Shown here one piece after another: positions 1-8,924 of a DNA stretch of 39,785 nucleotides. The notes under the pieces are model-generated. The model did no database searches. It was not told the origin of the DNA and saw nothing but the letters and a program-made list of their open reading frames with translations. The stretch covers positions 1-39,785 of the forward strand of contig QFXJ01000024.1 in the NCBI GenBank assembly GCA_003402375.1, given 5' to 3'. Position numbers and translations under genes: made by a program. The stretch's first letter is position 1, and each line of letters opens with the position of its first letter. This DNA is from Candidatus Nitrotoga sp. CP45 (GTDB lineage Bacteria; Pseudomonadota; Gammaproteobacteria; Burkholderiales; Gallionellaceae).

Positions 1-160
1 CTGCATAGCGCTTGATCGCTGCGTTTACGGCATACCAACTGAGACCACAGTGTTCAACTATTTGCATGACTGGCATTCCCTTGCGGTGCATGCGAATAAC
101 TTGCTTGCGCCTCTCGTGGAGCACCTCCCTTGTTTGTTTTCTTGCGTCGTCTTTTTCCAT
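1..160 (-). mobile_element. IS630-type transposase, N-terminal part, cut by left window edge
   Basis: Reading the minus strand from the ATG at 158-160 gives 53 uninterrupted codons running off the left edge. The peptide begins MEKDDARKQTREVLHERRK and continues with a helix-turn-helix-like stretch (HRKGMPVMQIVEHCGLSWY). This is the typical start of IS630/Tc1-mariner family transposases, whose N-terminal HTH binds the terminal inverted repeats; the catalytic DDE domain would lie to the left of the window. The element's outer end should lie between 161 and 222, but I could not define an inverted repeat with only one end visible. The neighbouring glycosyltransferase gene ends at 223 and looks intact. 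Whether the transposase is complete cannot be judged here. Confidence 0.65.
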
Positions 161-222
161 ACGCAATGATACATGTCTTGCTCAAAAAAATCACGGATAA
201 TTCGTGCCGAGTCTATAGAAGT

Positions 223-1146
223 TCAACTTTTTTTAGCCGCGAGGATAGCGCGATGGATGCTTAGCGGCAGCAGGCTCGGCAGCATGCGTAATTTGGCAGA
301 AAACGAGCCGTGGCCCGCGAGTAGCGCCTTACGGAAGATGGGCCGCGCATTTTCGATGTCACCCTGCCAGTGCAGGGTATTACCTTGTTGAATCAATTTA
401 TCCCAAGTAAGAGAATCAATTTTATCTGGCCCAAGCTGCTTTGCAATTTCGGGATGTCGGCGAAAAAATAGTTGTTTCGCCCTAAAGGTATCGAGCGCAG
501 CTAACGCCTGGTTCCGGGTAGCCTGCACGCCGTCATGGTGATGATACCGGGCGAGCACCTCGGGCACGCGGATAATAGAGCCGGTGACAGATACTTCCAT
601 CCAGAGCAGATAATCCTCGGCAATGGTGAGACTGGTGTTGAATCCACCTGCCCCAATAATAGCGTTACGCTGAGTGAGGCAAGCATGGATGGGCCAGCGG
701 CAACCCTCCAGCAAGGTGGCGACCTTGTCCGGGCTTTCGTAATCAGGTGGGACAAATGGCTCTCCGCGCGGCCCGGGCAAACCCAGGTTTTGCCACCCAC
801 AATAGGCGAGAACGGCCTTGGAATCAGAAGCTAGCGCCGTATGCATTTTCTCCAGGAACGCAGCGCTCCACGTATCGTCGCTGTCGAGAAAAGCGATGAA
901 GGCGCCACGCGCTTCTCTCAGCCCTAAGTTGCGCGCGCGGCTTACACCGCGTTCCGACAGGGTAAGCACCCTAAGACGGGGGTCGTTCACTGCGCCGAGA
1001 ATTTCAGGCGTACGATCGGTGGAACCGTTGTCCACCACGATAAGCTCAAAATCGCCAAAAGTCTGCGCCAGCACACTGTCGATGGCGGCCTGAATATGCC
1101 GCATGCCGTTGTAACAGGGCATGATGATGGAAACGGTAGGATTCAT
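223..1146 (-). CDS. Family 2 glycosyltransferase
   Basis: This 307-residue protein has a GT-A fold family 2 glycosyltransferase domain at its N-terminus. It starts with SIIMPCYNG (residues 6-14), has the nucleotide-binding VDNGST (38-43) and the metal/sugar-nucleotide-binding LDSDD (87-91). The C-terminal third is a helical tail without a recognised motif and there is no convincing membrane segment, so it probably works at the cytoplasmic face of the membrane. It is the last gene of the minus-strand polysaccharide cluster, 60 bp downstream of the GT4 gene. Donor and acceptor sugars cannot be predicted. The length is usual for a single-domain GT2 enzyme. Confidence 0.88.
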   Translation of the reverse strand: MNPTVSIIMPCYNGMRHIQAAIDSVLAQTFGDFELIVVDNGSTDRTPEILGAVNDPRLRVLTLSERGVSRARNLGLREARGAFIAFLDSDDTWSAAFLEKMHTALASDSKAVLAYCGWQNLGLPGPRGEPFVPPDYESPDKVATLLEGCRWPIHACLTQRNAIIGAGGFNTSLTIAEDYLLWMEVSVTGSIIRVPEVLARYHHHDGVQATRNQALAALDTFRAKQLFFRRHPEIAKQLGPDKIDSLTWDKLIQQGNTLHWQGDIENARPIFRKALLAGHGSFSAKLRMLPSLLPLSIHRAILAAKKS

Positions 1147-1206
1147 GACTGATCAGCGCTGTGATGCAAGTTATAGGGAATGGGATCGATCATTGCCTGA
1201 TTCTAC

Positions 1207-2541
1207 TCATTTTAAATAGTTGGTCCATTGCAATAACCTATTTTTGAGCCGGGTTTGCAAGTTGGCGCGCTGATCCAATTGCGTTGCCCTATCATGAGCT
1301 TCACGAATTTTCTTCAATAAACCCAATACAAAATCGGCTGCGGGGGCTTTTTCACCTGTACGGGTTTTATGCAGCACGCTTTCGGTTATAGCGAGAAACC
1401 CTTTGGCATATGCCTGTGCAGAATACTTATCAAGCACGCTTTGCCTACCCCGTTGCCCCAGCATTTCAGCTAGTGCCCCATCATGTAGCACACGCAACAC
1501 GGCCTGTGCACAGGCGCCTTCATCTCCCAATGGTACCAGCAGACCATCTATTTCGTGCTCGATGCATTCGCGCAAGCCAACGCAATCCATTGCAACCACG
1601 GGCTTGTTTAATGACATGGCTTCAAGCGCCGCCAAGCCCTGTCCCTCAAATATCGCCGTGGAGAGGAATACATTACTTTGCGCAAGCAAGGCGGGCACAT
1701 CGCTTCTTGCCCCTAACACAAATACCCGGCCATCCAGCCCCAACTCTTTGATCTGCTTGGGTAGTGCCTCCGCCAATTCACGGGCTTCGACCGGCCCAAC
1801 GATAACGAAGCAAACGCTTGCATGCGTATCCGCCACACGCCTAGCCACCCGAACAAACGTGGCGAAGTCTTTTTGTGCCGAGATGCGCCCCACACCTAAT
1901 ACAAGCGGGACATTTACGGGCAATCCCAACTCTTCACGAAGGGGCTTACACGGAAGGGGCTTACACGGCTGTCGCGCGCGGATACCCAGGTCGTCAACAT
2001 CGATACCGTTATACAGCGTGCTAACTTTCTCCGAAGGAAGCCATTGCAACAAGCTGGCCCGCACATCCTCCGAGACCGCAATGACATGATGACCCAGCTC
2101 GCCCAACAACCACGCGTAAGCGGCAGGTCCCATGAAACGAATATAACGCTCCAAGTCGATTTCAAAGGGGGCATGGATATGCCAGACCACAGGCACATTT
2201 GCCTTACAGGCAGCGATGGCTCCATCGATAAGGTGACCCGTATTCAAGTGAATAAGGTCAAAATTACCCTCACGCAACCAGCTCTCGATCATCTCCGCGC
2301 GGGTAGCCGCATACGCTAGATAGGCCAGCTCGGCAGGCTTGCTTGGCCCGGTACAACACCCCAAAAGGGCAACCCGGTAAGGTACGCCCAGTTCATCCAG
2401 CGCTTGGGTAACATCGCCCCGGTCGGGCACCAAAGCGCTGACATCTGCCCCGAGTTGACGCAAAGCGCACAGCAGGGTCAGGGTGGTGCGGTCCACTCCG
2501 TTGACCAAATTTGAATAATGAAAAACATGCAGGATTTTCAT
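1207..2541 (-). CDS. Family 4 glycosyltransferase
   Basis: This 444-residue protein has the two Rossmann-like halves of a GT-B, family 4 retaining glycosyltransferase. The N-terminal half is the acceptor side (start MKILHVFHYSN, later VVWHIHAPFE). The C-terminal half carries the donor site, with LVLGVGRISAQKD and the family's E-x7-E-type region FEGQGLAALEAMSLNKPVV. The start overlaps the stop of the upstream GT2 gene by 4 bp (ATGA), which implies translational coupling. A perfect 15-bp tandem duplication lies inside the gene (1938-1967) and duplicates the residues KPLPC in the linker before the donor domain. Substrate unknown. Confidence 0.9.
   Translation of the reverse strand: MKILHVFHYSNLVNGVDRTTLTLLCALRQLGADVSALVPDRGDVTQALDELGVPYRVALLGCCTGPSKPAELAYLAYAATRAEMIESWLREGNFDLIHLNTGHLIDGAIAACKANVPVVWHIHAPFEIDLERYIRFMGPAAYAWLLGELGHHVIAVSEDVRASLLQWLPSEKVSTLYNGIDVDDLGIRARQPCKPLPCKPLREELGLPVNVPLVLGVGRISAQKDFATFVRVARRVADTHASVCFVIVGPVEARELAEALPKQIKELGLDGRVFVLGARSDVPALLAQSNVFLSTAIFEGQGLAALEAMSLNKPVVAMDCVGLRECIEHEIDGLLVPLGDEGACAQAVLRVLHDGALAEMLGQRGRQSVLDKYSAQAYAKGFLAITESVLHKTRTGEKAPAADFVLGLLKKIREAHDRATQLDQRANLQTRLKNRLLQWTNYLK
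1938..1967 (+). repeat. Perfect 15-bp tandem duplication within the GT4 gene
   Basis: The unit gaaggggcttacacg occurs twice head to tail at 1938-1952 and 1953-1967. It is in frame with the GT4 reading frame and gives a doubled CKPLP-type pentapeptide between the two Rossmann halves. Exact identity suggests a recent slippage event. Confidence 0.9.
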
Positions 2542-4631
2542 GTGTACAGCCTTATGGCCTTACGGAATTTAGTATAACCACGCAACAATAAACGCCAAGG
2601 GCCACACAGTGAAGCAACTAAAGCATTGCGTTTGCGAAGCACACCGATTGCAGTGGCCGGATAGTGTACAAGAAGATATTTAAACACGGGGCGAAATAAC
2701 GCCATGCGTGAAAAGCAGGCAACAAACTCCGCGATCAAGGAGGCGTTTCCCGGGTGGATGCACAATTTATTTTCCAGCAAACGGGCATCAAGTTCGCGCA
2801 CTCGTTGCAACCCTTGAGTTGCCGATAATTGCGGCCAAACCCAAGAGGTGGGAATACTGCCCAAGCCCGTGTCCAGATACCACGTAACCAATCGCCGTAT
2901 CAAGGCATCCATAATGTTGTTGGCGAGCCCAACTTTAGGGGCAAACTCGATATTACGTAGAGGTAATACCAACGGTTCAGTACAGCCTAGCAGGCTGCGG
3001 GCAATGGCCCAACTTGTTGCCGGCACAATTTCCTCAATGGCAAGCGGAAGGGCACAGATCAATTTGCGCCGAAACACCATGCAACTCAAGTTACCCCTAT
3101 CTCTGCCCAATAAGGTCTGCCGTGTCCAGAGCGGCTCAGGGCTGGGGTCTTTGACGGCGTTACCATTGCAATCAAGCGCGTCCGGGTAATACACATCCGA
3201 AGGCGCGTAGACCAACGATAAATTCGCGTCTGACTGCAATGCGGCCAGACTTTGTGCAAGAAATTCGGGATGATGCCGGCATCCCGCTGCTACACAGGCA
3301 ATGAACTCGCAACGTGTCTCCGACAATGCTTGGTGCCAAGCTTGGGTGATTACAGCGGCTGTCGGCAAAACGCGCAGCCTGGGGTGCAGCAATGAAGCAG
3401 GTACGTTCGCTGCTGTGCCATCCGTGGAAAAAACAATAATCTCGGCATTCTCCGGCAAGCCATCAAGGCTGGCCCGGAAGCGGTCTATCAGTTCATGATC
3501 CCCTGCTTGGGTAGGAATAAGCAAAGCCAGTCCAGGAGAAGTGGCAGTTGTCGGAACAGGGTTTACGATTTTATCGGGAGCCACCACCACGCGGCCCGCC
3601 TTGCCAAGAACTAATTGCCCAAGCCAGAAAAAGCCATCCCGCCTTAATAAATCAGCCAACTGTTCTGCATAATCTTGTTCATTGCATAACCAGTTTACGC
3701 AAGCGGCTTCCAGATCAGAAACAAGCCCACGCGCCGCAAGCTCACGCCATCGGAGTAAAGCTGGACTAGGTGCAGGATCAGACAGCAGGTGCGAGACTCT
3801 CTCGTCAAACCAGCTCCCAGCGGGAAAAGTCCGCACCAAAGCCAACGCAAGCTGGTTTGCACGATTACTATCCTGTGCCGTCATTTTCATAAAACCCTTA
3901 GCCCGGATGCTCATGCAATCTTCCGTCTGCGGGCCCGCGTTGCCATGCGTGGCACCGCTCGGATTCAATCGCCAGCGGGTTAGCAAGTAAGGCAGGTTGG
4001 TCATGCGATGCCCTGCGAGCAGAAGATTAAAAAATAGACCGTAGTCCATGCACCCTCGCCTGATCTTGTTGTCATAAGCGCCACAAGCCAGGACGATTTC
4101 TTTGCGTGCCATGATAGTAGGGTGATGCATGGCGAAATAAGCGAACATGAGGGTAAACAGATTATTCGGGTCAGTGGGCTGTCGGTCTATTCCCAGAATG
4201 TCACCCTGGGTATTCATGGTGAACCATTGGCTGCCTACCGCTGCGATATCTGCATGCTGATCCAGATAATCTGCCTGGATGGCGAGCCGCTCAGGCACCA
4301 TGGTGTCATCACTGTCGAGGATCGCAACATAAGGTGCGCGGGCAAGTTTCAAAGCCTGGTTGGTAGCACCGCCGATCCCCTGATTTTCCTGCCGGTAAAC
4401 AACCACACGAGCGTCTTGGTCGGCGTAATGTTTCATGATCTCTGGTGACTGGTCGGTACTACCGTCATCCACCAAGATGAGTTCCAGGTCAGGCATGGTT
4501 TGCGCCAACACGCTTTCGATGGCTTCACCAACATAAGCCGCACAGTTATAGGCGGCCATCAACACGCTTACACGGGGGTTAGAATCGCCTGCCCATTGCG
4601 GCGAATCAGGTGTTTCAGCTTGCGGCTTCAT
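2538..4631 (-). CDS. Large GT2 glycosyltransferase with a second, degenerate GT2-like module
   Basis: This 697-residue protein starts with a canonical GT2 domain: VSVLMAAYN at 21-29, LVDDGSTD at 53-60 and DSDD at 106-109. A second GT-A-like module follows from about residue 367 (LALLIPTQAGD) to about 570. In it, the position of the acidic DxD motif is occupied by VAAGCRH (447-453), so it lacks metal-coordinating aspartates and is probably not catalytic. The C-terminal 120 residues are basic and hydrophobic and may contact the membrane. The start overlaps the end of the upstream GT2 gene by 17 bp. The second module could be an inactive partner that orients the acceptor; this is inference. Confidence 0.85.
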   Translation of the reverse strand: MKPQAETPDSPQWAGDSNPRVSVLMAAYNCAAYVGEAIESVLAQTMPDLELILVDDGSTDQSPEIMKHYADQDARVVVYRQENQGIGGATNQALKLARAPYVAILDSDDTMVPERLAIQADYLDQHADIAAVGSQWFTMNTQGDILGIDRQPTDPNNLFTLMFAYFAMHHPTIMARKEIVLACGAYDNKIRRGCMDYGLFFNLLLAGHRMTNLPYLLTRWRLNPSGATHGNAGPQTEDCMSIRAKGFMKMTAQDSNRANQLALALVRTFPAGSWFDERVSHLLSDPAPSPALLRWRELAARGLVSDLEAACVNWLCNEQDYAEQLADLLRRDGFFWLGQLVLGKAGRVVVAPDKIVNPVPTTATSPGLALLIPTQAGDHELIDRFRASLDGLPENAEIIVFSTDGTAANVPASLLHPRLRVLPTAAVITQAWHQALSETRCEFIACVAAGCRHHPEFLAQSLAALQSDANLSLVYAPSDVYYPDALDCNGNAVKDPSPEPLWTRQTLLGRDRGNLSCMVFRRKLICALPLAIEEIVPATSWAIARSLLGCTEPLVLPLRNIEFAPKVGLANNIMDALIRRLVTWYLDTGLGSIPTSWVWPQLSATQGLQRVRELDARLLENKLCIHPGNASLIAEFVACFSRMALFRPVFKYLLVHYPATAIGVLRKRNALVASLCGPWRLLLRGYTKFRKAIRLYT

Positions 4632-5655
4632 CCGGCTTCGCTATGAGCTTCTTTCTGACAGAGGAAGGGCAATCACCAAAACGGCGGCAAAGGTAATCCA
4701 TAACGCCGTAAAGCTGTGCCTGATAATAAGGCTGATGCCGCCGCCGGTTTATCTCACGGACATAGCGCGTGGTTTCCCAATAGAGGCGCTGAACGAATCC
4801 ATATTTACCAGGCTCACCTAGCGAAAAGCCGGGAAGTAGTTGCCGCAAAATTTTTTGCGCAACCCGCATGCGCCCGCGCAAAGAAAGATGCCTGCGCGCC
4901 CAAAGCAACTCATTCCGGATCATGAAATACTTCCACAATGGCGATTCTGCGCCACCGAACGATGCTGAAACTTTATGCCACAATTTGGCACCTGGTACGG
5001 AGTAAGAGGGATAACCAGCCCGCCTTGCCCGATAGCACCAGTCCATCTCCTCAAAGTTCAGAAAAAATGCCTCTTCCATCATTCCTATTTTTTGAACCAT
5101 CTCAACACGACAGAACAAAGCACACCCAATGACATAATCTACCTCAAAGGGCTGAGCACACAACGCCCCAGTATCGCGTTCCCCCTGACCAATGAACATG
5201 ATCTCCGAGGCGCTTCTATCCCATTTACCACCCAACGTCCAAATAATGTCCGGTTGGGAATAGTAATAACTTTTAGCACCGAAAATACCTGCCGCCGGAT
5301 AAGCGGAAGCCGCATCAATAAATGCGTTTAAAATGTCCGGATCCACAACCGTGTCATTATTAAGCAACAAAATGAACGCGGGTTGTTCGCTCAATGCATG
5401 CGCTATCCCGGCATTATTTCCACCAGCGTAACCGAGATTTTTTCCAGTTTCCAACAGTTCCACATCAGGAAACACCTGCCGGATCTGCGCCACGGATCCA
5501 TCGCTGGAACCATTATCGACAACCAGTATGCGAAAGTTGGGATAGTTGATTTCTTGGACCGAATGTAGACATTCGAGCGTATCCTGCCATCCGTTCCAGT
5601 TGAGGATAATGATAGATACGAGGGGCATATTAAGGATAGGGGAAACGCTCGCCAT
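4615..5655 (-). CDS. Family 2 glycosyltransferase, rhamnosyltransferase-like
   Basis: This 346-residue GT2 enzyme has VSIIILNWNG (13-22), VDNGSSDGS (46-54), GYAGGNNAG (75-83) and the metal-binding LLNNDTVV (97-104). GGNN plus NNDT is typical of the subgroup that includes bacterial rhamnosyltransferases, but sugar specificity is not proven. The conserved DWCYRARRAGY stretch of this subgroup is also present. The start at 5655 is preceded by AAGG at about 9 bp; an internal ATG (5628) also precedes the domain but has no Shine-Dalgarno sequence. It lies between two multi-domain GT2 genes in the minus-strand cluster. Confidence 0.88.
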   Translation of the reverse strand: MASVSPILNMPLVSIIILNWNGWQDTLECLHSVQEINYPNFRILVVDNGSSDGSVAQIRQVFPDVELLETGKNLGYAGGNNAGIAHALSEQPAFILLLNNDTVVDPDILNAFIDAASAYPAAGIFGAKSYYYSQPDIIWTLGGKWDRSASEIMFIGQGERDTGALCAQPFEVDYVIGCALFCRVEMVQKIGMMEEAFFLNFEEMDWCYRARRAGYPSYSVPGAKLWHKVSASFGGAESPLWKYFMIRNELLWARRHLSLRGRMRVAQKILRQLLPGFSLGEPGKYGFVQRLYWETTRYVREINRRRHQPYYQAQLYGVMDYLCRRFGDCPSSVRKKLIAKPDEAAS

Positions 5656-5733
5656 GTGTGCTGCCTTAAATGCCTAAGATGCGCTACAACTGAAAGTTAG
5701 CAAACGCGAGATGCAATTTAGTGCTCAACACTA

Positions 5734-7572
5734 TCACTTAACTCTCCACAGAAAATGCTCGCCTAAAATGCGGCGTATTTTTTTAAAGAAAGAGGGTTGT
5801 TCACAGGGTTGCTCATCAACGAACGGGAGCAAAGCCGGATAAGATTGGAGAAACGTGGCCCATTCAGGCAATAAGCTTGGGTTCCCCAAGCGATTGGCTG
5901 CGTCAATTGCCAACCAACGGGTGCCGCGTGTCCTTTTCCCAAGTTCTTGTGTCAGATCAAATGGTGGGTTGCGGTTCATGGCTATCTGCCGTAATGGCGC
6001 ATAGATCGGAAGGAAAACAAAATCGTGCAGCATGGATACGACGTCCAACTCAATCCCATAGCCGTGCTTGGCATTCTTGGCGGTAGTACTGCCGCCGTGC
6101 AAACGAAACGTTGCCAATGGTCGTGGAACGAAGGCAATCCCGGTATGCACAGCAATTCGCGTCCAAAATTCAAAATCACATATTTGGATGAGCCTCGGGT
6201 TAAAAAATCCTGACTTTTCAAATACGCTACGGTGAAACATAACAGCCGTCGGTTCGCCCACAAAATTAACGGCTAGGTTGTCTATTACAGCCTTGCTGTA
6301 TGCTTCAGCTGAGATCATAGCTGCGCCCGGAAAAAGCGTCGAGAGCGTAGGAATGTTGAGAAAATCCTGCTGGGTGCTTTCACTCACCCCTTCCTCGAAA
6401 GCAAAATTTCGCTGACACGCAATAATTGAGCAACTCAACGTGCTTGCATCAAGCATGGCTTCTAAACACTCCGGTTCAATCCAGTCGTCTTGAAATACAA
6501 ATTTTATCCATTCGCCGCGAGCTAATTCAATGCAACGGTTCCAATTAGCTACAAGCCCTTTGTTCATTTCATTACGAAACAGCCTTAAGTGCGAGTCTGA
6601 ATGTAAGGCTGAATATTCCTGAAGAAATTCCCATGTAGCATCGGTGGACTGATCGTCAACGATAATTATTTCAATATCTGTCATAGATTGAGACACTACA
6701 CTGTCCAAACATTCCTTGATGTGACGAGAACCATTAAATGTTGGGATGCAGACGCTCACTCTGGGACGATCATCTGGCGGACAGGCGTGAGACTCAGAAA
6801 TGAGGTTCAAATGCAACGCAGCCAGATATTGATTCCAAATGTCGATTTCTTCCTTGTTGAGCGACAGATAATTGGGGACGCGTTCAAGTACAGAAATTGT
6901 ATGTTGTATCTGACGTGGGCGGTTGCTGGCCATCCCCCCTGCATGTTGCCGGTAAAGTGCATGGATACCATCACAAAATGCAAATTTCTTTCCAAGAGAA
7001 ACTAGCCGCAACCAAAGGTCATAATCCTCACATGCTCCTAAGCTGAGATCAAAGCCGCCTAACTTTTCAATGTCAATACGACGAGTGAGCGCGCTATGAA
7101 CCACAATAAAATTCCCTGACAAGAGGCTGCGGAGTATGTCTGAGGCGCCATATTTTGCTTTAAAGTGTGCCGGCGAATTCATCCACACAGTCGTATCGCT
7201 GTCATTAAAGAAAGCAAAATCGGAGTAGATAACTGCGACATCACTTCGATCGTCAAAAAGTGTAATTTGTGAATCTAGCTTATTTGGCAGAATTAAGTCA
7301 TCTGCATCCAAAAACTGAATAAATTCACCGCATGATTTTGCAAGGCCGGCATTTCTCGCTCCAGATAGTCCACAATTTTTCTGCTCCACGTAATGTAATC
7401 TTGGCTCCTTCTCGAGAAGTTTCGATGCCACATCACGAGTGTCGTCTGTCGAGCCATCATTGACTATGATAGCCTCCCAGTGAGAATAGGTCTGCGCTTG
7501 CAAACTGGCGATGCAATCCTGTAAGAAATGAGCCTGATTAAAGCAGGGGATGATTACGGAGACCCTAGGCAT
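5734..7572 (-). CDS. Bifunctional-type protein with two GT2 glycosyltransferase domains
   Basis: I start this 612-residue protein at the ATG at 7572 (MPRVSVIIPCFN) because AGGA stands 6 bp before it. The longer frame from 7596 would overlap the upstream gene and add eight unrelated residues. The first GT2 domain covers about residues 1-230, with NDGSTDDT and DADD (89-92). The second begins near 272 (VSVCIPTFNG) and has VDDQSTD and QDDW (361-364). Both acidic motifs are kept, so both domains may be active, adding two sugars in sequence or polymerising a disaccharide unit. Base composition is lower in GC than in the adjacent genes, hinting at separate acquisition. Substrates unknown. Confidence 0.88.
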   Translation of the reverse strand: MPRVSVIIPCFNQAHFLQDCIASLQAQTYSHWEAIIVNDGSTDDTRDVASKLLEKEPRLHYVEQKNCGLSGARNAGLAKSCGEFIQFLDADDLILPNKLDSQITLFDDRSDVAVIYSDFAFFNDSDTTVWMNSPAHFKAKYGASDILRSLLSGNFIVVHSALTRRIDIEKLGGFDLSLGACEDYDLWLRLVSLGKKFAFCDGIHALYRQHAGGMASNRPRQIQHTISVLERVPNYLSLNKEEIDIWNQYLAALHLNLISESHACPPDDRPRVSVCIPTFNGSRHIKECLDSVVSQSMTDIEIIIVDDQSTDATWEFLQEYSALHSDSHLRLFRNEMNKGLVANWNRCIELARGEWIKFVFQDDWIEPECLEAMLDASTLSCSIIACQRNFAFEEGVSESTQQDFLNIPTLSTLFPGAAMISAEAYSKAVIDNLAVNFVGEPTAVMFHRSVFEKSGFFNPRLIQICDFEFWTRIAVHTGIAFVPRPLATFRLHGGSTTAKNAKHGYGIELDVVSMLHDFVFLPIYAPLRQIAMNRNPPFDLTQELGKRTRGTRWLAIDAANRLGNPSLLPEWATFLQSYPALLPFVDEQPCEQPSFFKKIRRILGEHFLWRVK

Positions 7573-7580
7573 GATCGGTC

Positions 7581-8918
7581 CTAGTTTGTAGCACAAATAG
7601 CATGAGCAAATTGTGCATAGGCGTGTGCCGTCTTTTCGGCCAGGGTTACATTGGCCCTTTCAAGTTCGCAAGAAAGCTCAGTGCGTTCCACCATAAGCCG
7701 GCCTATCCGTTCGGTCAACTCAGATGCGGAAGCAAGCGAGGTATCAATGCACAGCTCTGGATGACCAAAAAGGCCGAACAGCCCGGACTGTTTCTGCCGA
7801 TAGTAAGCATTGCGAAACAATCCGATCGCGGGCACGTTGCTACTCAACGCAAACAGGAGGAAGTGATAGGACGTACCGACGCAGATCGACATACGGCTGA
7901 TTAGTGCTCTCAGTTCAGCCGCGGATCGTTCATTGCGGACGACGGTAATCGGCGCTCGATCACCGATTATTCTTGCAAGATTTTCGGCACTTCTCCGATC
8001 ATCGTCCGCCGAGTCATAGCTAATTGGAATAAACACCAAGCGCGCTCCATGACGAATGGCTATCTCGGAAAGTGCAGTTGCTAGTTTATCCAGTTGTCCT
8101 TCATGGAACGACGACGAGTAGGATGTCGCATCGCGAACATTGACGCCGATGAGAAGTTCAGTGAGAGGTATGCCTTCTGCTTCCAGAAGAATATTGAGTT
8201 CCGCATCAGATAGCTTGGGCAGTAATAGTGCGTTATCGCCTGATTGCCAGATACGACTACTTTGCGCACCAAGTCGTCGCATAATATTAGCCGATTGATC
8301 TGCATCTCTCACACCAAGGTAGGTGGCAGCACGAAAAAACAACGACGCAACCAATCGGTCGAGTACATGCTCGAAAGGACCGACACCTTGGCTAGTCATG
8401 AGAATGGGTTTACCTGCCAGTCGGGCAGCGATAGCGCAGGCAGTTTTTGGATAAACCCAATCGTGCCACCAATAACTATTAAATGATCCACTGCCGTGAA
8501 CTATCACTGCACTTGCCCGCGATAGCTGTACAAAAAATCCCAGTAAATTTGCATTAGTAAATAATCTAGCAACCCGGAACGATACGAAACGAAAAAGAGC
8601 AAATCGGATTACAAACCATGCCATCTCTATGATTGCGATTATGCGGCTGGACCTTGATGAGAACTGGGATGATATATCGAGATCCGGAGAATGTCGGCAC
8701 TCAACATCAAACACCGTTCGCGAATGCTTAGGGTTCCACGAATAAAGTATGGGAGCGATGTTGGAAGACATTTCGCGAAGCCCAATAAATAAGCCTTCCA
8801 TCATGGCTAGGTCACCACGATTGTCGTGGGTTACACCTCCCAACACTAATACTTCTTGCTTTGCGGCGTGTGCGTTGAAAGATGAGGGATGTGTCGAAAT
8901 TGGAGGGTGTTTGGTCAT
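7581..8918 (-). CDS. Polysaccharide pyruvyltransferase family protein
   Basis: This 445-residue protein resembles the polysaccharide pyruvyl transferase family (PF04230: WcaK, CsaB, ExoV). It begins with VLVLGGVTHDNRGDLAMME near residue 23; the GD following the glycine-rich start is typical. It also has a VIVHGSGSFNSYW region, a SQGVGPF motif and the C-terminal GTSYHFLLFALSSNVPAIGL stretch. Known members move a pyruvate group from phosphoenolpyruvate to a sugar, making a ketal that adds negative charge. The gene starts 6 bp after wzt and ends 8 bp before the next GT start, so it belongs to the same operon. A divergent member with another role cannot be excluded. Confidence 0.8.
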   Translation of the reverse strand: MTKHPPISTHPSSFNAHAAKQEVLVLGGVTHDNRGDLAMMEGLFIGLREMSSNIAPILYSWNPKHSRTVFDVECRHSPDLDISSQFSSRSSRIIAIIEMAWFVIRFALFRFVSFRVARLFTNANLLGFFVQLSRASAVIVHGSGSFNSYWWHDWVYPKTACAIAARLAGKPILMTSQGVGPFEHVLDRLVASLFFRAATYLGVRDADQSANIMRRLGAQSSRIWQSGDNALLLPKLSDAELNILLEAEGIPLTELLIGVNVRDATSYSSSFHEGQLDKLATALSEIAIRHGARLVFIPISYDSADDDRRSAENLARIIGDRAPITVVRNERSAAELRALISRMSICVGTSYHFLLFALSSNVPAIGLFRNAYYRQKQSGLFGLFGHPELCIDTSLASASELTERIGRLMVERTELSCELERANVTLAEKTAHAYAQFAHAICATN

Positions 8919-8924
8919 AAGGCT

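Noticed and set aside
1403-2089. A 228-codon plus-strand frame
   Set aside because: It is fully antisense to the GT4 gene and its translation has low-complexity Ser/Thr/Pro-rich content; it is a shadow.
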